Shown here in pieces: positions 25,747 to 34,242 of a stretch of 64,000 bases of DNA (its first letter is position 1; each line of letters opens with the position of its first letter). Position numbers and translations under genes: made by a program. The DNA comes from Streptomyces humicola. Its GTDB lineage: Bacteria > Actinomycetota > Actinomycetes > Streptomycetales > Streptomycetaceae. The DNA lies in assembly GCF_024436035.1 (NCBI RefSeq), contig NZ_JANFNG010000007.1:124001-188000 (forward strand). Direction: 5' to 3'. The notes beneath the pieces are model-generated. The model made no database searches and had not been told where the DNA came from. It worked only from the letters and a program-made list of their open reading frames with translations.

Positions 25747-26328
25747 ATGACTCAGCGGAATCCGCTTTTCAAGCGGAACTCTCCTAAAGGCGGCGGGTCG
25801 GATCCGCGCCGGGTGCTCTGGGGTGACGGAGCCAGCACCACCGGCGAGGTGTTCATTCCTACCCACACAGTGCCTGCGTGGGGTCTCGAAATGTGGAACA
25901 CCCCCGACATGGCGCACGATCCCGCCGACATGATCGCGCCTGGAACGCAAGTACAGGTCCTTGAACGAAGGGCCAACGGGGTTGTGCGTCTGCAGGCACC
26001 CGGCCGCTCACCAGGCTGGACCGATGGGCGCCAGCTGCAGGAGATCCCCGGCTCCGCTCCTGCAGACAGCACCGCCGACTTTACACAGCCGCTCAAAGCC
26101 GCGCTGGCGACCAGTTCACGCCTCCTTCAAGAATTTAAGACTGGGCGCATCGACGCCGATTCATTTCGCGTCCAAGCGTTCCGAGCCGGCCTCGTGGTAC
26201 TCGACGAAGAGGCGTGGATGTGGGACTTCAGGAGTGGTTGGTTCCGTTACGACGGGATCGTGCTCAGTCATATGGCACTACCCGCTGAGGGGCGGGACGG
26301 AAATGAACGGAACGAGGAACGGTTATGA
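25747..26328 (+). CDS. unknown protein of the kinase-linked operon
   Basis: 193 residues from MTQRNPLFKRNSPKGGG, chosen because GGAGAG lies upstream; the frame is open earlier. The middle (IAPGTQVQVLERRANGVVRLQAPGRSPGW) reads like an SH3-like or beta-barrel segment. The C-terminus is helical (LKAALATSSRLLQEFKTGRIDADSFRVQAF) and ends WMWDFRSGWFRYDG. No signal peptide or membrane helix. Its stop overlaps the next start (ATGA). I do not recognise the family; genetic linkage suggests it serves the kinase or the membrane protein. Confidence 0.7.
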   Translation: MTQRNPLFKRNSPKGGGSDPRRVLWGDGASTTGEVFIPTHTVPAWGLEMWNTPDMAHDPADMIAPGTQVQVLERRANGVVRLQAPGRSPGWTDGRQLQEIPGSAPADSTADFTQPLKAALATSSRLLQEFKTGRIDADSFRVQAFRAGLVVLDEEAWMWDFRSGWFRYDGIVLSHMALPAEGRDGNERNEERL

Positions 26329-27665
26329 ACCCATGGGATGCGGTCAATGACCTGGTAGACATGGAAAAAATGGGGGACCTCCTCAAGTCGTATCAAAATT
26401 CCCTGGAGCTCAAACGAATTTACCTGGAAAGGTGTGAGCGATTCCTCACCTCCGGAAAGTACGCTGAGCATGGACTGACTCCCCAGACCGCGCAAGAAGA
26501 GATCAAGCTTCTGGAGGAAAGTATCGATCTATACGAGAGGCGAATCACCTGGTGCCGGCAAGTGTTGGACAAGGGTCCAGAGGCCTGTCGCGCCGGGCTT
26601 CAGCAGGTGGCAGCCGACACGCCCGATTGGATGAAGCAGATGGAGCAGGCGCTTGAGCCTCCGCCCGAACCGCCGGCTCCTCCGCCCCAACCGCAGGTTG
26701 TTCGTCGTGTGCCCGGTGGGGGTGGTGTAGGCGCCGACGCGGCGACCGGGGACGCCCCTGCACCTCAGGGACCCGTGGCCGGAGAGGCGGGCGGAGCCGG
26801 CGCCCCGGCCGCTGGCCCCGAGCCTCCTCCCATCGACCTCCCGGCACCGAACGTGATTCGGGTACCCGGCGGCGTGGGCCCTGAGGTTCCCACCGGCGGC
26901 CCTGCGGCAGCGGCCCCCGAGCCTCCCACCATCGACGCTCCGGCACCGAACGTGGTTCGGGTACCCGGCGGCGTGGGCCCTGAGGTTCCCACCGGCGGCC
27001 CTGCGGCAGCGGCCCCCGAGCCTCCCACCATCGACCTCCCGGCACCGCAGATCGCACGGGTGGGCGTAGCGACGGGAGAGGAAATAGCGGGTACAGGCGT
27101 CGCCGAAGCTGAGGCCCTTAGCCTGGGCAGGCTACTTGTGGGCGCCTTGATCGTCGGGGTCCTCGCGCTAGGTGCAGCAGCAGGCGCCTATACGGCATAC
27201 AACCATTTCACCTCGCGACCTCCGATGTCGTCGCAGCATTATTTCCCTCTCACGGGGGACTACAACGGAGCCGTAACCCTCGAGGGAAGCTCCACCGGAA
27301 CGACGGCAAACTGCTCCAAACCTCAGTGCTATGTCACGATCGTCAAGACGACTGCGCACGGTATCCAGGTGACGTTCACATCCACAGCTTGGCAACCGGC
27401 ATTCAATGGAGCAACCAGTTACTGGAACCAAAAAGTTGGCCCGATGGCCGCCTCACTTACCCGGGACGGAAAAGTCCAGGGATCCGGTACGACGACCCTC
27501 GCCGATACCAGCGGACAAACTGTGACAGTAAGGAATGGCTACACACTGAATGGAAATATCAGCGGCCTCAACAGCGATTCCCCCTCGTACAACCTCACTA
27601 TCAACTTGTCCGGTCTAGAAACACTACACATGACAGGCGCGAGAATCGGACCACCTTCTTCTTGA
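26325..27665 (+). CDS. coiled-coil, repeat-linker, single-span membrane protein
   Basis: 446 residues. Residues 1-115 are helical and charged (LLKSYQNSLELKRIYLERCERFL, EEIKLLEESIDLYERRITW). Residues about 120-250 are a Pro/Gly/Ala linker with two near-identical 33-residue repeats and part of a third. A membrane helix follows (LGRLLVGALIVGVLALGAAAGAYTAY), then an extracytoplasmic beta-rich domain of about 150 residues with one Cys pair (NCSKPQC). Topology resembles a receptor with a cytoplasmic partner domain, and mirrors the neighbouring kinase. Start overlaps the previous stop. Family unknown. Confidence 0.75.
   Translation: MNPWDAVNDLVDMEKMGDLLKSYQNSLELKRIYLERCERFLTSGKYAEHGLTPQTAQEEIKLLEESIDLYERRITWCRQVLDKGPEACRAGLQQVAADTPDWMKQMEQALEPPPEPPAPPPQPQVVRRVPGGGGVGADAATGDAPAPQGPVAGEAGGAGAPAAGPEPPPIDLPAPNVIRVPGGVGPEVPTGGPAAAAPEPPTIDAPAPNVVRVPGGVGPEVPTGGPAAAAPEPPTIDLPAPQIARVGVATGEEIAGTGVAEAEALSLGRLLVGALIVGVLALGAAAGAYTAYNHFTSRPPMSSQHYFPLTGDYNGAVTLEGSSTGTTANCSKPQCYVTIVKTTAHGIQVTFTSTAWQPAFNGATSYWNQKVGPMAASLTRDGKVQGSGTTTLADTSGQTVTVRNGYTLNGNISGLNSDSPSYNLTINLSGLETLHMTGARIGPPSS
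26841..27047. repeat. 99-bp in-frame tandem repeat
   Basis: Units start at 26841 and 26940, with the third start at 27039 breaking off after a few codons. Units differ by a few bases (GTGATT versus GTGGTT). They encode the 33-residue linker repeat containing RVPGGVGPEVPTGGPAAAA. Confidence 0.9.
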
Positions 27666-27674
27666 CCGGCTTTC

Positions 27675-27890
27675 CAGGACCCTTCGCGCCACGGTGCCTT
27701 CTTCCTCTGGGTCTTCGAGTTCATACGCCTCGGTGAACTGCTTGCCCAGCAGGTGTCCCGCCAGCGTGTCACGCAGCCCGCGCACGGCGGTGTTCACGCG
27801 GACCACGCGCAGCTGATCGTCGAGGACGAGCAGTGCCACCGGGGACTGGGTGAACACAGGTCGCTGACTCGGCCCCAGCCCGGCCCGGCG
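27675..27890 (-). pseudogene. PAS-domain fragment of a SpoIIE-type phosphatase
   Basis: SPVALLVLDDQLRVVRVNTA, followed by LLGKQFTEAYELEDPEEE, is a PAS domain as found in large Streptomyces SpoIIE-family phosphatases. Both ends run into unrelated sequence, so only a fragment remains. Confidence 0.55.
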
Positions 27891-27904
27891 CGACATCCCA
27901 CCCG

Positions 27905-28300
27905 CGACGCCCGCGAGAAGCGCGCCCTGCGGATCATCGCTGCCTCCTTCTTCGCTCTCGCGCTCTACGTCACCATCGACTCCGTACGCGCGCTGACCGG
28001 CACCGGCGAAGCCCACCACCCGCTCCCCGGCATCCTGCTCGCCTCTCGGTCAGTCAGCGCAAGGCCGGCCGGGAACTCGGCTCCGCCTCCGCAGTCGCTG
28101 ACTCCAAGCAGACCCTCCTCTGCACCTACCTCTCCGCTGTGCTCCTGGCCGGCCTGGTGGCCAATCTGCTGCTCGGCTGGTCCTGGGCCGACCCGATCGC
28201 CGCCCTCGTCATCGCCTCCGTCGCCGTCAAGGAAGGCCGCGACGCCTGGCAGGGCAAGGGCTGCTGCGCAGCCCCTCCACTGCTGAGCCGCCCGACCTGA
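27905..28300 (+). pseudogene. truncated, frameshifted cation diffusion facilitator
   Basis: The first frame reads EKRALRIIAASFFALALYVTIDS, then HPLPGILLA. After a small deletion near 28045 the homology continues in another frame: QRKAGRELGSASAVADSKQT, LLGWSWADPIAALVIASVAV, ending SRPT and stop at 28300. The N-terminal membrane helices and the first metal site are missing. It was a CDF-type metal/proton exchanger and cannot work now. It lies just before a small redox protein, a methyltransferase and a TusA-like gene. Confidence 0.75.
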
Positions 28301-28392
28301 GCACCGAGGCGGACCGGTGCGGCTGCCGCCCCGGCTGCGACTGCTGCCCCTTATCCCCGCGCCAAGGCCCCCAACCGCGTGATCCTGGAGCC

Positions 28393-28701
28393 ATGGACAT
28401 CGAACTGCAGGTCGTGCCCGACTGCCCCAACACCGAGCGGGCGGCCGAACGCCTGCGCGAGGCGCTTACCAACCTCGGCCTGACCCATGTCGCGATCACC
28501 ACCCGCGTGATCACCAACCAGAACGAGGCCGAGGCGGCACAGTTCACAGGCTCGCCGACCATCCTGATCAACGGACGCGATCCCTTCGCCGAGCCCGGCC
28601 AGGCACCAGCGCTGACCTGTCGGCTGTACCCAACCCCGGACGGCCTTGCCGTCACCCCCACAGCCGACCAGCTGCGACAGGCCCTGACCAGCGTCCTCTA
28701 G
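28393..28701 (+). CDS. thioredoxin-fold protein of the DF/alkylmercury-lyase-associated type
   Basis: 102 residues from MDIELQVVPDCPNTERAAERL. Layout is thioredoxin-like: beta strand, the CPN site in place of CxxC, a helix, then GSPTILINGRDPFAEPG, the cis-Pro region. A Cys in LTCRLYPT recurs in relatives. Such proteins accompany metal or metalloid genes in actinobacteria. The substrate is unknown. It could bind thiophilic metals, an inference from the Cys pair and context. Confidence 0.7.
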   Translation: MDIELQVVPDCPNTERAAERLREALTNLGLTHVAITTRVITNQNEAEAAQFTGSPTILINGRDPFAEPGQAPALTCRLYPTPDGLAVTPTADQLRQALTSVL

Positions 28702-28748
28702 GCTGCCCGACGCATAGGACACCGCGGGGGCGAGGAGAGCAGGACGAC

Positions 28749-29405
28749 GTGAGTGACGAGCTGGCCGACGCCCAGCGGCAGCACTGGCAGAACACCTACA
28801 CCGCTCACCCGGGCATGTACGGCGAGCAGCCCTCCGCACCCGCCGTCCACGCAGCCGAGGTATTTCACGCAGCCGGAGCACAGGACGTCCTCGAACTGGG
28901 GGCCGGGCACGGCCGCGACGCCCTGTACTTCGCCCGCCAGGGCTTCACCGTTCAGGCCACCGACTTCAGCCCCATCGGCCTGGAACAGCTCCAGCGCGCC
29001 GCCCAGTCTCAGGGCGTCGCTGAGCGGGTGACCACCGCGGTGCACGACGTGCGCGAACCACTGCCGCTGCCCGACACCTCCGTCGACGCCGTGTTCGCGC
29101 ACATGCTGCTGTGCATGGCACTTTCCACCAAGGAGATCCACGCGGCGGTGGGCGAGATCCGCCGCGTACTGCGGCCCGGTGGCACCTTCGTCTACACCGT
29201 CCGGCACACCGGCGATGCCCACTACGGGGCCGGCACCGCACACGGCGACGGCATCTTCGAACACGGCGGCTTCGCCGTGCACTTCTTCCCCCGTCACCTC
29301 GTCGACTCCCTCGCCGACGGCTGGACCCTCAACGAAGTCCACGCCTTCGAGGAAGGCGACCTGCCCCGCCGCCTCTGGCGCGTCACCCAGTCGCTGCCCC
29401 GATGA
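28749..29405 (+). CDS. class I SAM-dependent methyltransferase
   Basis: 218 residues from a GTG. SAM motif I is VLELGAGHGRDALYFARQG, followed by ATDFS (acidic end of strand 2) and LRPGGTFVYTVRH. The fold resembles TehB-like small-molecule methyltransferases. Between a thioredoxin-fold gene and a TusA-like gene, and coupled to the latter by an ATGA overlap, a role in metalloid or sulfur-compound methylation is possible but unproven. Confidence 0.85.
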   Translation: MSDELADAQRQHWQNTYTAHPGMYGEQPSAPAVHAAEVFHAAGAQDVLELGAGHGRDALYFARQGFTVQATDFSPIGLEQLQRAAQSQGVAERVTTAVHDVREPLPLPDTSVDAVFAHMLLCMALSTKEIHAAVGEIRRVLRPGGTFVYTVRHTGDAHYGAGTAHGDGIFEHGGFAVHFFPRHLVDSLADGWTLNEVHAFEEGDLPRRLWRVTQSLPR

Positions 29406-29698
29406 GCCAACACCCGACGCCCGCGGCGGACATCACCGTCGACGGCACCGGCCTGTTGTGCGTCACGCTGCTGCTCCGTCTTCGCCAGTGGATCGACAGC
29501 GCAGAACCGGGCACCGTCGTGCACGTGATTGCCACCGACCCGGCCGCACCACTGGACCTCCCGGCCTGGTGCCACCTGGTCGGGCACGACTACCTCGGCC
29601 CCGTGCCTGGCGATCAGCCGGCGTTCGCGCTCCGGCTGTCCGCCGACGTACGTCCTACTCGGCCGGAGGCACCCTGGCCCCCCGACTTGGCTCCATGA
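29402..29698 (+). CDS. TusA-like sulfur-carrier protein
   Basis: 98 residues; the ATG overlaps the methyltransferase stop. ITVDGTGLLCVTLLLRLRQWID contains the single cysteine at the TusA position (usually LxCPxP; Pro is not conserved here). EPGTVVHVIATDPAAPLDLPAWC and HLVGHDYLG complete the two-layer fold. TusA family members pass persulfide sulfur to partners. The missing CPxP proline makes this a divergent member. Confidence 0.75.
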   Translation: MSQHPTPAADITVDGTGLLCVTLLLRLRQWIDSAEPGTVVHVIATDPAAPLDLPAWCHLVGHDYLGPVPGDQPAFALRLSADVRPTRPEAPWPPDLAP

Positions 29699-30043
29699 CG
29701 TCGGATCCGAGTCCAGCCGCCTCAACCAGACTCGGGGCGAGGTGCCGTAGGCATTCCGCAACCTCTGATAGCCGGGGTTACCAGTACGCGACGTGCCCGG
29801 CCTCTTCAGCGTCGGTCGGCTCTCCGACGTGTTCGGCGCCCCGGCCAGCAAAGATCTCGTGCGGCCGGTCGCCAGCCCGTCCGTTGATTCGGCGATACGT
29901 CAGGGGCGGCGCGTGGCGAGCGCCCAACTGGCAGGGCCGCGTGGGCCAGCCGTGACGGGTTTCGACGACTCGATTCCCTCCTGTGTCCCGGGGGGTCGAC
30001 GGCCGGAAAGCTGCCAGGTCGGAGGGCGGGTAGACGGCCCGCC
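29699..30043. other. gap without a convincing gene
   Basis: 345 bases between the TusA-like gene and the third att copy. Reading frames are short and none shows a family signature or ribosome binding site. It is probably the worn right end of the second inserted element. Confidence 0.5.
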
Positions 30044-30093
30044 GTAAGTCTGTCGGCTTACGCCTACGCAGGTTCGAACCGTGCCGCCGCCAC
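30044..30093 (+). repeat. third tRNA-Tyr attachment-site copy
   Basis: Fifty bases match 11899-11948 with two changes (A to G in the anticodon region, C to G in the T arm). No tRNA 5' half precedes it. Confidence 0.93.
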
Positions 30094-30103
30094 ACGACAG
30101 AAT

Positions 30104-30136
30104 GGCCTCTGACCAGCGGAAACGCGGTCAGAGGCC
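30104..30136 (+). terminator. hairpin right of third att copy
   Basis: GGCCTCTGACC (30104-30114) and GGTCAGAGGCC (30126-30136) pair perfectly. It is the counterpart of the hairpin at 21802. The stretch 30137-30349 after it holds no gene but shares the motif TGTGGGGCATGTGT with the sequence after the second att copy. Confidence 0.7.
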
Positions 30137-30349
30137 GTTGTCATTTGATCGACCACAGGGCCGAGTGAAATGGTCGTGATACCCCACTCCGTCTCACCGG
30201 GGTCGCGCTATGGGTCAGCGTCTGTGGGGCATGTGTAGGGCAGAAAGAGGCTTTGCCGGAAGGCTTTGTCGGGCCGTCCCGCCGACGTAGGCGACTGGCG
30301 AGCCCGCCAGCGCCGTCGTTCGCCCTTGCGTGTCCGGCCGGCGAGCCGG

Positions 30350-30604
30350 TCAGCCCGTGAGCTGCGCGATAGCCCAGGCCGCCAGACCCAGAATGAGCAG
30401 GGCGATCACGACCCACGCCAGCACCGGACCCGGACCCCAGCCGCGACGCAGCGGCTCCCGCTCAGGGCCTGACAGCTCGGAGAAGGACGACTCGGCGGGT
30501 GTGCTCGCCCCCGGCCACATCGCGTAATCCGCCGGAACCTCAAGACCCTCGTCCGGAACCTCGGTCCGCGGTTTGCCTTCGCGGCGGGCATCGTGCTTTG
30601 CCAT
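30350..30604 (-). CDS. DUF6480-like small membrane protein
   Basis: 84 residues from MAKHDARREGK, preceded by GAGGTGG. An acidic Pro-rich stretch (STPAESSFSELSGPE), then RRGWGPGPVLAWVVIALLILGLAAWAIAQ gives a single C-terminal membrane helix. The TPAESS plus RRGWGP layout matches my recollection of the DUF6480 family. Function unknown. Confidence 0.65.
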   Translation of the reverse strand: MAKHDARREGKPRTEVPDEGLEVPADYAMWPGASTPAESSFSELSGPEREPLRRGWGPGPVLAWVVIALLILGLAAWAIAQLTG

Positions 30605-30698
30605 CGCATCCACCTCGTATTCGTTCCGTACCCGGGATGCCGGTAGACATGCAGTGCGGAGACCGTCAGAGCCCACTTTCCCGTGCGAGCACCTAGGG

Positions 30699-30900
30699 CT
30701 ACTCCCACTCGCGTAGTGCCTGGTCAATGCGCTGATTGGCGAGGCGGGCAGCGCCGTCGAGGCACTTGGCGTAGACCCGGAGCAGTACGGCGACGCTGTG
30801 CCCGGCGCGCTGCGCCACCTCCATGGGGTCCACTCCGGAGTTGAGCCACAGCGAGACGCAGGCGTGTCGCAGGTCGTAGGGGCGCTTCGCGAGCGGCGAA
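30699..30900 (-). pseudogene. C-terminal remnant of a tyrosine integrase
   Basis: RPYDLRHACVSLWLNSGVDP, then AQRAGHSVAVLLRVYAKCLDG and the tail ending ALREWE are the last catalytic boxes (DLRHA, GHS, VYAKC tyrosine) of an AICE integrase. The upstream two thirds are missing. The last 25 residues match the remnant at 21963-22040 closely, so the two tails come from related elements. The next 330 bases to 31231 hold no gene I can support. Confidence 0.85.
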
Positions 30901-31231
30901 GACGAGGGTCAGGAAAAATCACGCGATACCGCACATCCGTCCGGGCCCGGCATCGCGGTCGGCGGATTGCTTCCAGCGGCGCCAGCCCGAACGGGCAGAG
31001 GTGGCAAGTTGGCCAGACCACCAGAGACTGATCGGTCTCGGTGTGCGTGCACCTATCGGTTCAACAGCTACGACCGTTCGATGGACGTAGTGCCTGCCCC
31101 CGGTACGCCTGCCGCAGGCCGGGATATCCGTCCTCGCGGGGTGTGCGCAGACTGCTCACCCGGACAGCAAGGCGAGCGGGGCGCGAGCATGGGCTGTGCC
31201 TCGCCGTGGAGCGAGAGAGCGGGGAGAGTTC

Positions 31232-32140
31232 ATGCGAGCAGCCGTGGTACGGCGATGCCGGGTGAGGGCTGCTGCGGCGGCGGTGACAGCGGGGGCGGTC
31301 GGCCTGGTCGGGGGGATCCCGGCTGCGGCTGGATCCCGGACCGTCGTGGTGCACTGCAACGAGAACCCCGGCGCCCTGCAGCCTGCGATCAACGCGGCTC
31401 CGTCGGGTTCGACGCTGTTGGTGGAAGGAAAGTGCGTCGGTAACTTCACCATCAGCAACACGAGCTTGGCCTTGGTCGGCGGCAGACACGCGGTCCTCGA
31501 TGCTGGGGGCTTGGGTATCGTCGTCACCATCCTCGGCGCCAGTACTCGGGTGCGCCTGCAGGATCTCACCATCGTTCACGGCAACGACGCTGGCATCCAA
31601 AACGCCGGCGGCACCATGGAGCTGATCCGCGCCGCGGTACGCGACAACACCGGTGATGGCATCCTCAACAATGTCGGCACGATGACGCTGACCCGCTCCA
31701 CAGTATGCAGCAATAGCAGCCAGTTCAGTGGGGGCATCGGCAACATGGCTTCGATGACGCTGAACGACTCGACAGTGTGCAACAACGGCAGCCAAGCCAA
31801 CGGCGGCGGCATCTTCAACGAGGGCCCTATGACCCTGCACGACTCAACGGTACGTCACAACGGCGGGATCAACGGCGGCGGCATCTTCAACTTCAGCGCT
31901 GGCACGCTCACGCTGGACCGTTCCCGGGTACGCGACAACACCACCGCCAACAACGGCGGCGGCATCTACAACCAGGGCACGACGAAGCTGAAGGACTCCG
32001 CGGTAGAGCGCAACATCGCAACGGTCGACGGAGGCGGCATCTACAACACAGGCACCGTGACGTTGCAGCGCTCCAAGGTGCGCGACAACCGCCCGGACAA
32101 CTGCGCCCCGGCCGGGAGCGTCCCCGGCTGCACCGGCTAA
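31232..32140 (+). CDS. secreted right-handed beta-helix protein
   Basis: 302 residues from MRAAVVRRCRVRAAAAAV, with GGGGAGAG before the ATG. A twin-Arg-like/Sec signal peptide is likely cleaved after IPAAAGS. The body has about ten rungs of the NNGGGIYNQGT / LTLDRSRVRDN type, as in parallel beta-helix repeat proteins. Six Cys residues are present. Such proteins bind or cut polysaccharides or act at the surface. No catalytic motif is obvious. It is isolated in the third interval of the att array. Confidence 0.82.
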   Translation: MRAAVVRRCRVRAAAAAVTAGAVGLVGGIPAAAGSRTVVVHCNENPGALQPAINAAPSGSTLLVEGKCVGNFTISNTSLALVGGRHAVLDAGGLGIVVTILGASTRVRLQDLTIVHGNDAGIQNAGGTMELIRAAVRDNTGDGILNNVGTMTLTRSTVCSNSSQFSGGIGNMASMTLNDSTVCNNGSQANGGGIFNEGPMTLHDSTVRHNGGINGGGIFNFSAGTLTLDRSRVRDNTTANNGGGIYNQGTTKLKDSAVERNIATVDGGGIYNTGTVTLQRSKVRDNRPDNCAPAGSVPGCTG

Positions 32141-32379
32141 GCGCAACGATTGATCATGAATAGGCCAGCCCCGGATCTCTGACCTGCGCCGACCCTGGTG
32201 TCGGTTGTCGTCGTCTGTCAACGCTGGTCCACGTCGGACGGCCCGGAGACGGCCCGGGTCACTGGCCTGCTGTCGTACCCAGACACCTCGCCACACTGCC
32301 CCGGCGCAGCCGGATTTCCTTGACGAACTACATAGAGGCGCCCCCGCGGACCTGGCGTTGGGTTACCGGGGTCCGGAGG

Positions 32380-33249
32380 TCAGTATGTCGAGTCGGGGGG
32401 GAAGGGGGCGGGGTAGGGCTCGGCGAAGTCGGCCGAGCGGGCGACCTGACGCCACTTCAGGTCGTCCTCGAGCAGTTGACGGTCCATTTGGATGGAGCCT
32501 TCGGCCGCGTTGACCCCGAGCGGCAGGTGGTGGGGGATGTCGCGCCGCTTGGCGATCTGCACGAGGATCTCGGCGGCCCGGACGGGATCGCCGGCGGGGC
32601 CGTCGCTGTTCTGTCGCAGGCGCGTGTGGACGGCGCCGACCGTCTCGGCGTATGCCGCCGGGATGTCGTGGACGACCATCGAGGATCCGGCCCAGTCGGT
32701 GCGGAATCCGCTGGGTTCGATGACCAGCACCTTCACGCCGAAAGGGGCAGTCTCGGCGCGCAGAACGCGGCTGAATCCGTCGATGGCGAACTTGGCCGCC
32801 TGATACGAGGCGATACCTGGGGAGCCGCCGACTCTGCCGCCCATGGAGGAGAACTGCATGACCAGCGCGCCCTTCTGCTCACGTAGGAGCGGAAGCGCGG
32901 CCTTCGTGACGTTGTACACGCCCCAGAAGTTCGTCTCGAACTGCGCGCGGAAGTCGCTGTCCTGGGTGGTCTCGATCGGCGAGACGTTGGCGTAGCCAGC
33001 GTTGTTCACCAGGACGTCGATGCGGCCGAAGCATGCCTGCGCCTCGGTGAGGGCCGTGCGTGCGGCGGCTGGGTCGGTCACGTCGAGCGCGATTGGGCGG
33101 ATCCGTTCGCCGAACTGCTCTGCCAGGTCGGCCAGCTGCTCGGGGTGTCGGGCGGTCGCGGCCACGAAGTCGCCGGCTTCGAGCGCCGCGCGGACGAGGG
33201 TGCGGCCGAAGCCGCGGGAGGAGCCGGTGATGAACCATGTCTGCTGCAT
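32380..33249 (-). CDS. short-chain dehydrogenase/reductase
   Basis: 289 residues. The NAD(P) site is WFITGSSRGFG, followed by DVTD, VNNAGYANV and the catalytic Ser/Tyr/Lys set (MQFSSMGG, SYQAAKFAIDG). The C-terminal extension (LKWRQVARSADFAEPYPAPFPP) is typical of the larger classical SDRs. It is divergent from a TetR gene with a perfect palindrome between them, so it is the likely target of that repressor. The substrate is unknown. Confidence 0.92.
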   Translation of the reverse strand: MQQTWFITGSSRGFGRTLVRAALEAGDFVAATARHPEQLADLAEQFGERIRPIALDVTDPAAARTALTEAQACFGRIDVLVNNAGYANVSPIETTQDSDFRAQFETNFWGVYNVTKAALPLLREQKGALVMQFSSMGGRVGGSPGIASYQAAKFAIDGFSRVLRAETAPFGVKVLVIEPSGFRTDWAGSSMVVHDIPAAYAETVGAVHTRLRQNSDGPAGDPVRAAEILVQIAKRRDIPHHLPLGVNAAEGSIQMDRQLLEDDLKWRQVARSADFAEPYPAPFPPDSTY

Positions 33250-33260
33250 GAGATTACTAA

Positions 33261-33291
33261 AACACTGTTGCGTTAATAACGCAACAGTGTT
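33261..33291. promoter_or_regulatory. perfect palindromic TetR operator
   Basis: AACACTGTTGCGTTA, one base, then TAACGCAACAGTGTT: 15-bp perfect arms. It lies 11 bases from the SDR start and 16 from the TetR start and so can control both. Confidence 0.85.
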
Positions 33292-33307
33292 CCGCTATCA
33301 TCGACGT

Positions 33308-34024
33308 GTGGACACCTCCGAGTTTCAGCGCGCTCGCTCGCCCGAGGCCAAGCGCCTGCGCGAGGCCTCGATCCTGGAGGCCGCCCGAGCGCTCGGGCGG
33401 GAGCGCGGCATCAGGAACGTCACCCTGACGGACATTGCCGCCGCTGTGGCGATGCACAAGTCGGCGCTGCTGCGCTACTTCGAGACACGCGAGGAGATCT
33501 TCCTTCGCCTGACCGCAGAGGGCTGGCAGGAGTGGTCGCAGGCGCTGTCTGAGCGGCTGCGAGAGGAGGTGGATCCGGGCCCGGCGGCCGTGGCGCAGGC
33601 ATTTGCCGCCACGCTCGCTGACCGGGGGATGTTCTGCGACCTGCTCGCCCACGCGCCGCTCAACCTTGAGCGCAACGTTTCACTCGACGCGGTACGCGAC
33701 TTCAAGCTCGCCACGCTCGCCGCCCGTGCGCCGATCATCGCAGCCCTCCGCGAGCACCTGCCCGCATTGAGTGACCAGGACAGCGTCGATCTGATCGCGA
33801 CCGCTGTCGCGCTGGCCGGGGCGATGTGGCAGATCGCGAATCCGGGTCCGGATGTCGCCGCTCTCTACCGCAGTGACCCCCGCCTTGCCCACGCTGTCGT
33901 GGAGGTCGAACCCCGCCTCGCCCGGATCCTGACCGCGACGGTCAGCGGTATGGCCACGGGGGAGCGTGAGCAGTCAGGGACAGAAGCTACGTGGCGGCCG
34001 AGGCGCAGCAAGAACGCGGGGTAG
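33308..34024 (+). CDS. TetR-family repressor
   Basis: 238 residues from a GTG. The N-terminal TetR helix-turn-helix is clear (ASILEAARALGRERGIRNVTLTDIAAAVAMHKSALLRYFETREEIFLRL). The C-terminal ligand domain begins EGWQEWSQALSER. The palindrome at 33261-33291 immediately upstream is its probable operator, giving autoregulation and control of the divergent SDR. No strong ribosome site is seen, so translation may be leaderless or weak. Confidence 0.9.
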   Translation: MDTSEFQRARSPEAKRLREASILEAARALGRERGIRNVTLTDIAAAVAMHKSALLRYFETREEIFLRLTAEGWQEWSQALSERLREEVDPGPAAVAQAFAATLADRGMFCDLLAHAPLNLERNVSLDAVRDFKLATLAARAPIIAALREHLPALSDQDSVDLIATAVALAGAMWQIANPGPDVAALYRSDPRLAHAVVEVEPRLARILTATVSGMATGEREQSGTEATWRPRRSKNAG

Positions 34025-34242
34025 CGTCACCGCTGCATGGAGTCCCCAAGCGAGCAGTCCGTGACGAGACATCGCAACGTGACACATCCTCTAAGGAGGG
34101 CCTTGAAGTCGCAGAGGAGGTAGTTGCTCGACTATCGATCCGGGAAGATCCGGGCCATTTGCGGGCCAACTGCTGCTCTTTGTGCTCCGCTTGACGCGTA
34201 GTGCCACGTGAAAGGCATGATCAGCGCGAACTGCCCGACACC
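34025..34242. other. gap before the fourth att copy
   Basis: 218 bases without a convincing gene. The sequence TCTAAGGAGGGCC near 34090 resembles a ribosome site but no protein follows. It is probably worn element DNA. Confidence 0.4.

Noticed and set aside
28393-28701. Selenocysteine readthrough in the DF-type protein
   Set aside because: No in-frame TGA occurs in the active-site region; the site codes Cys.
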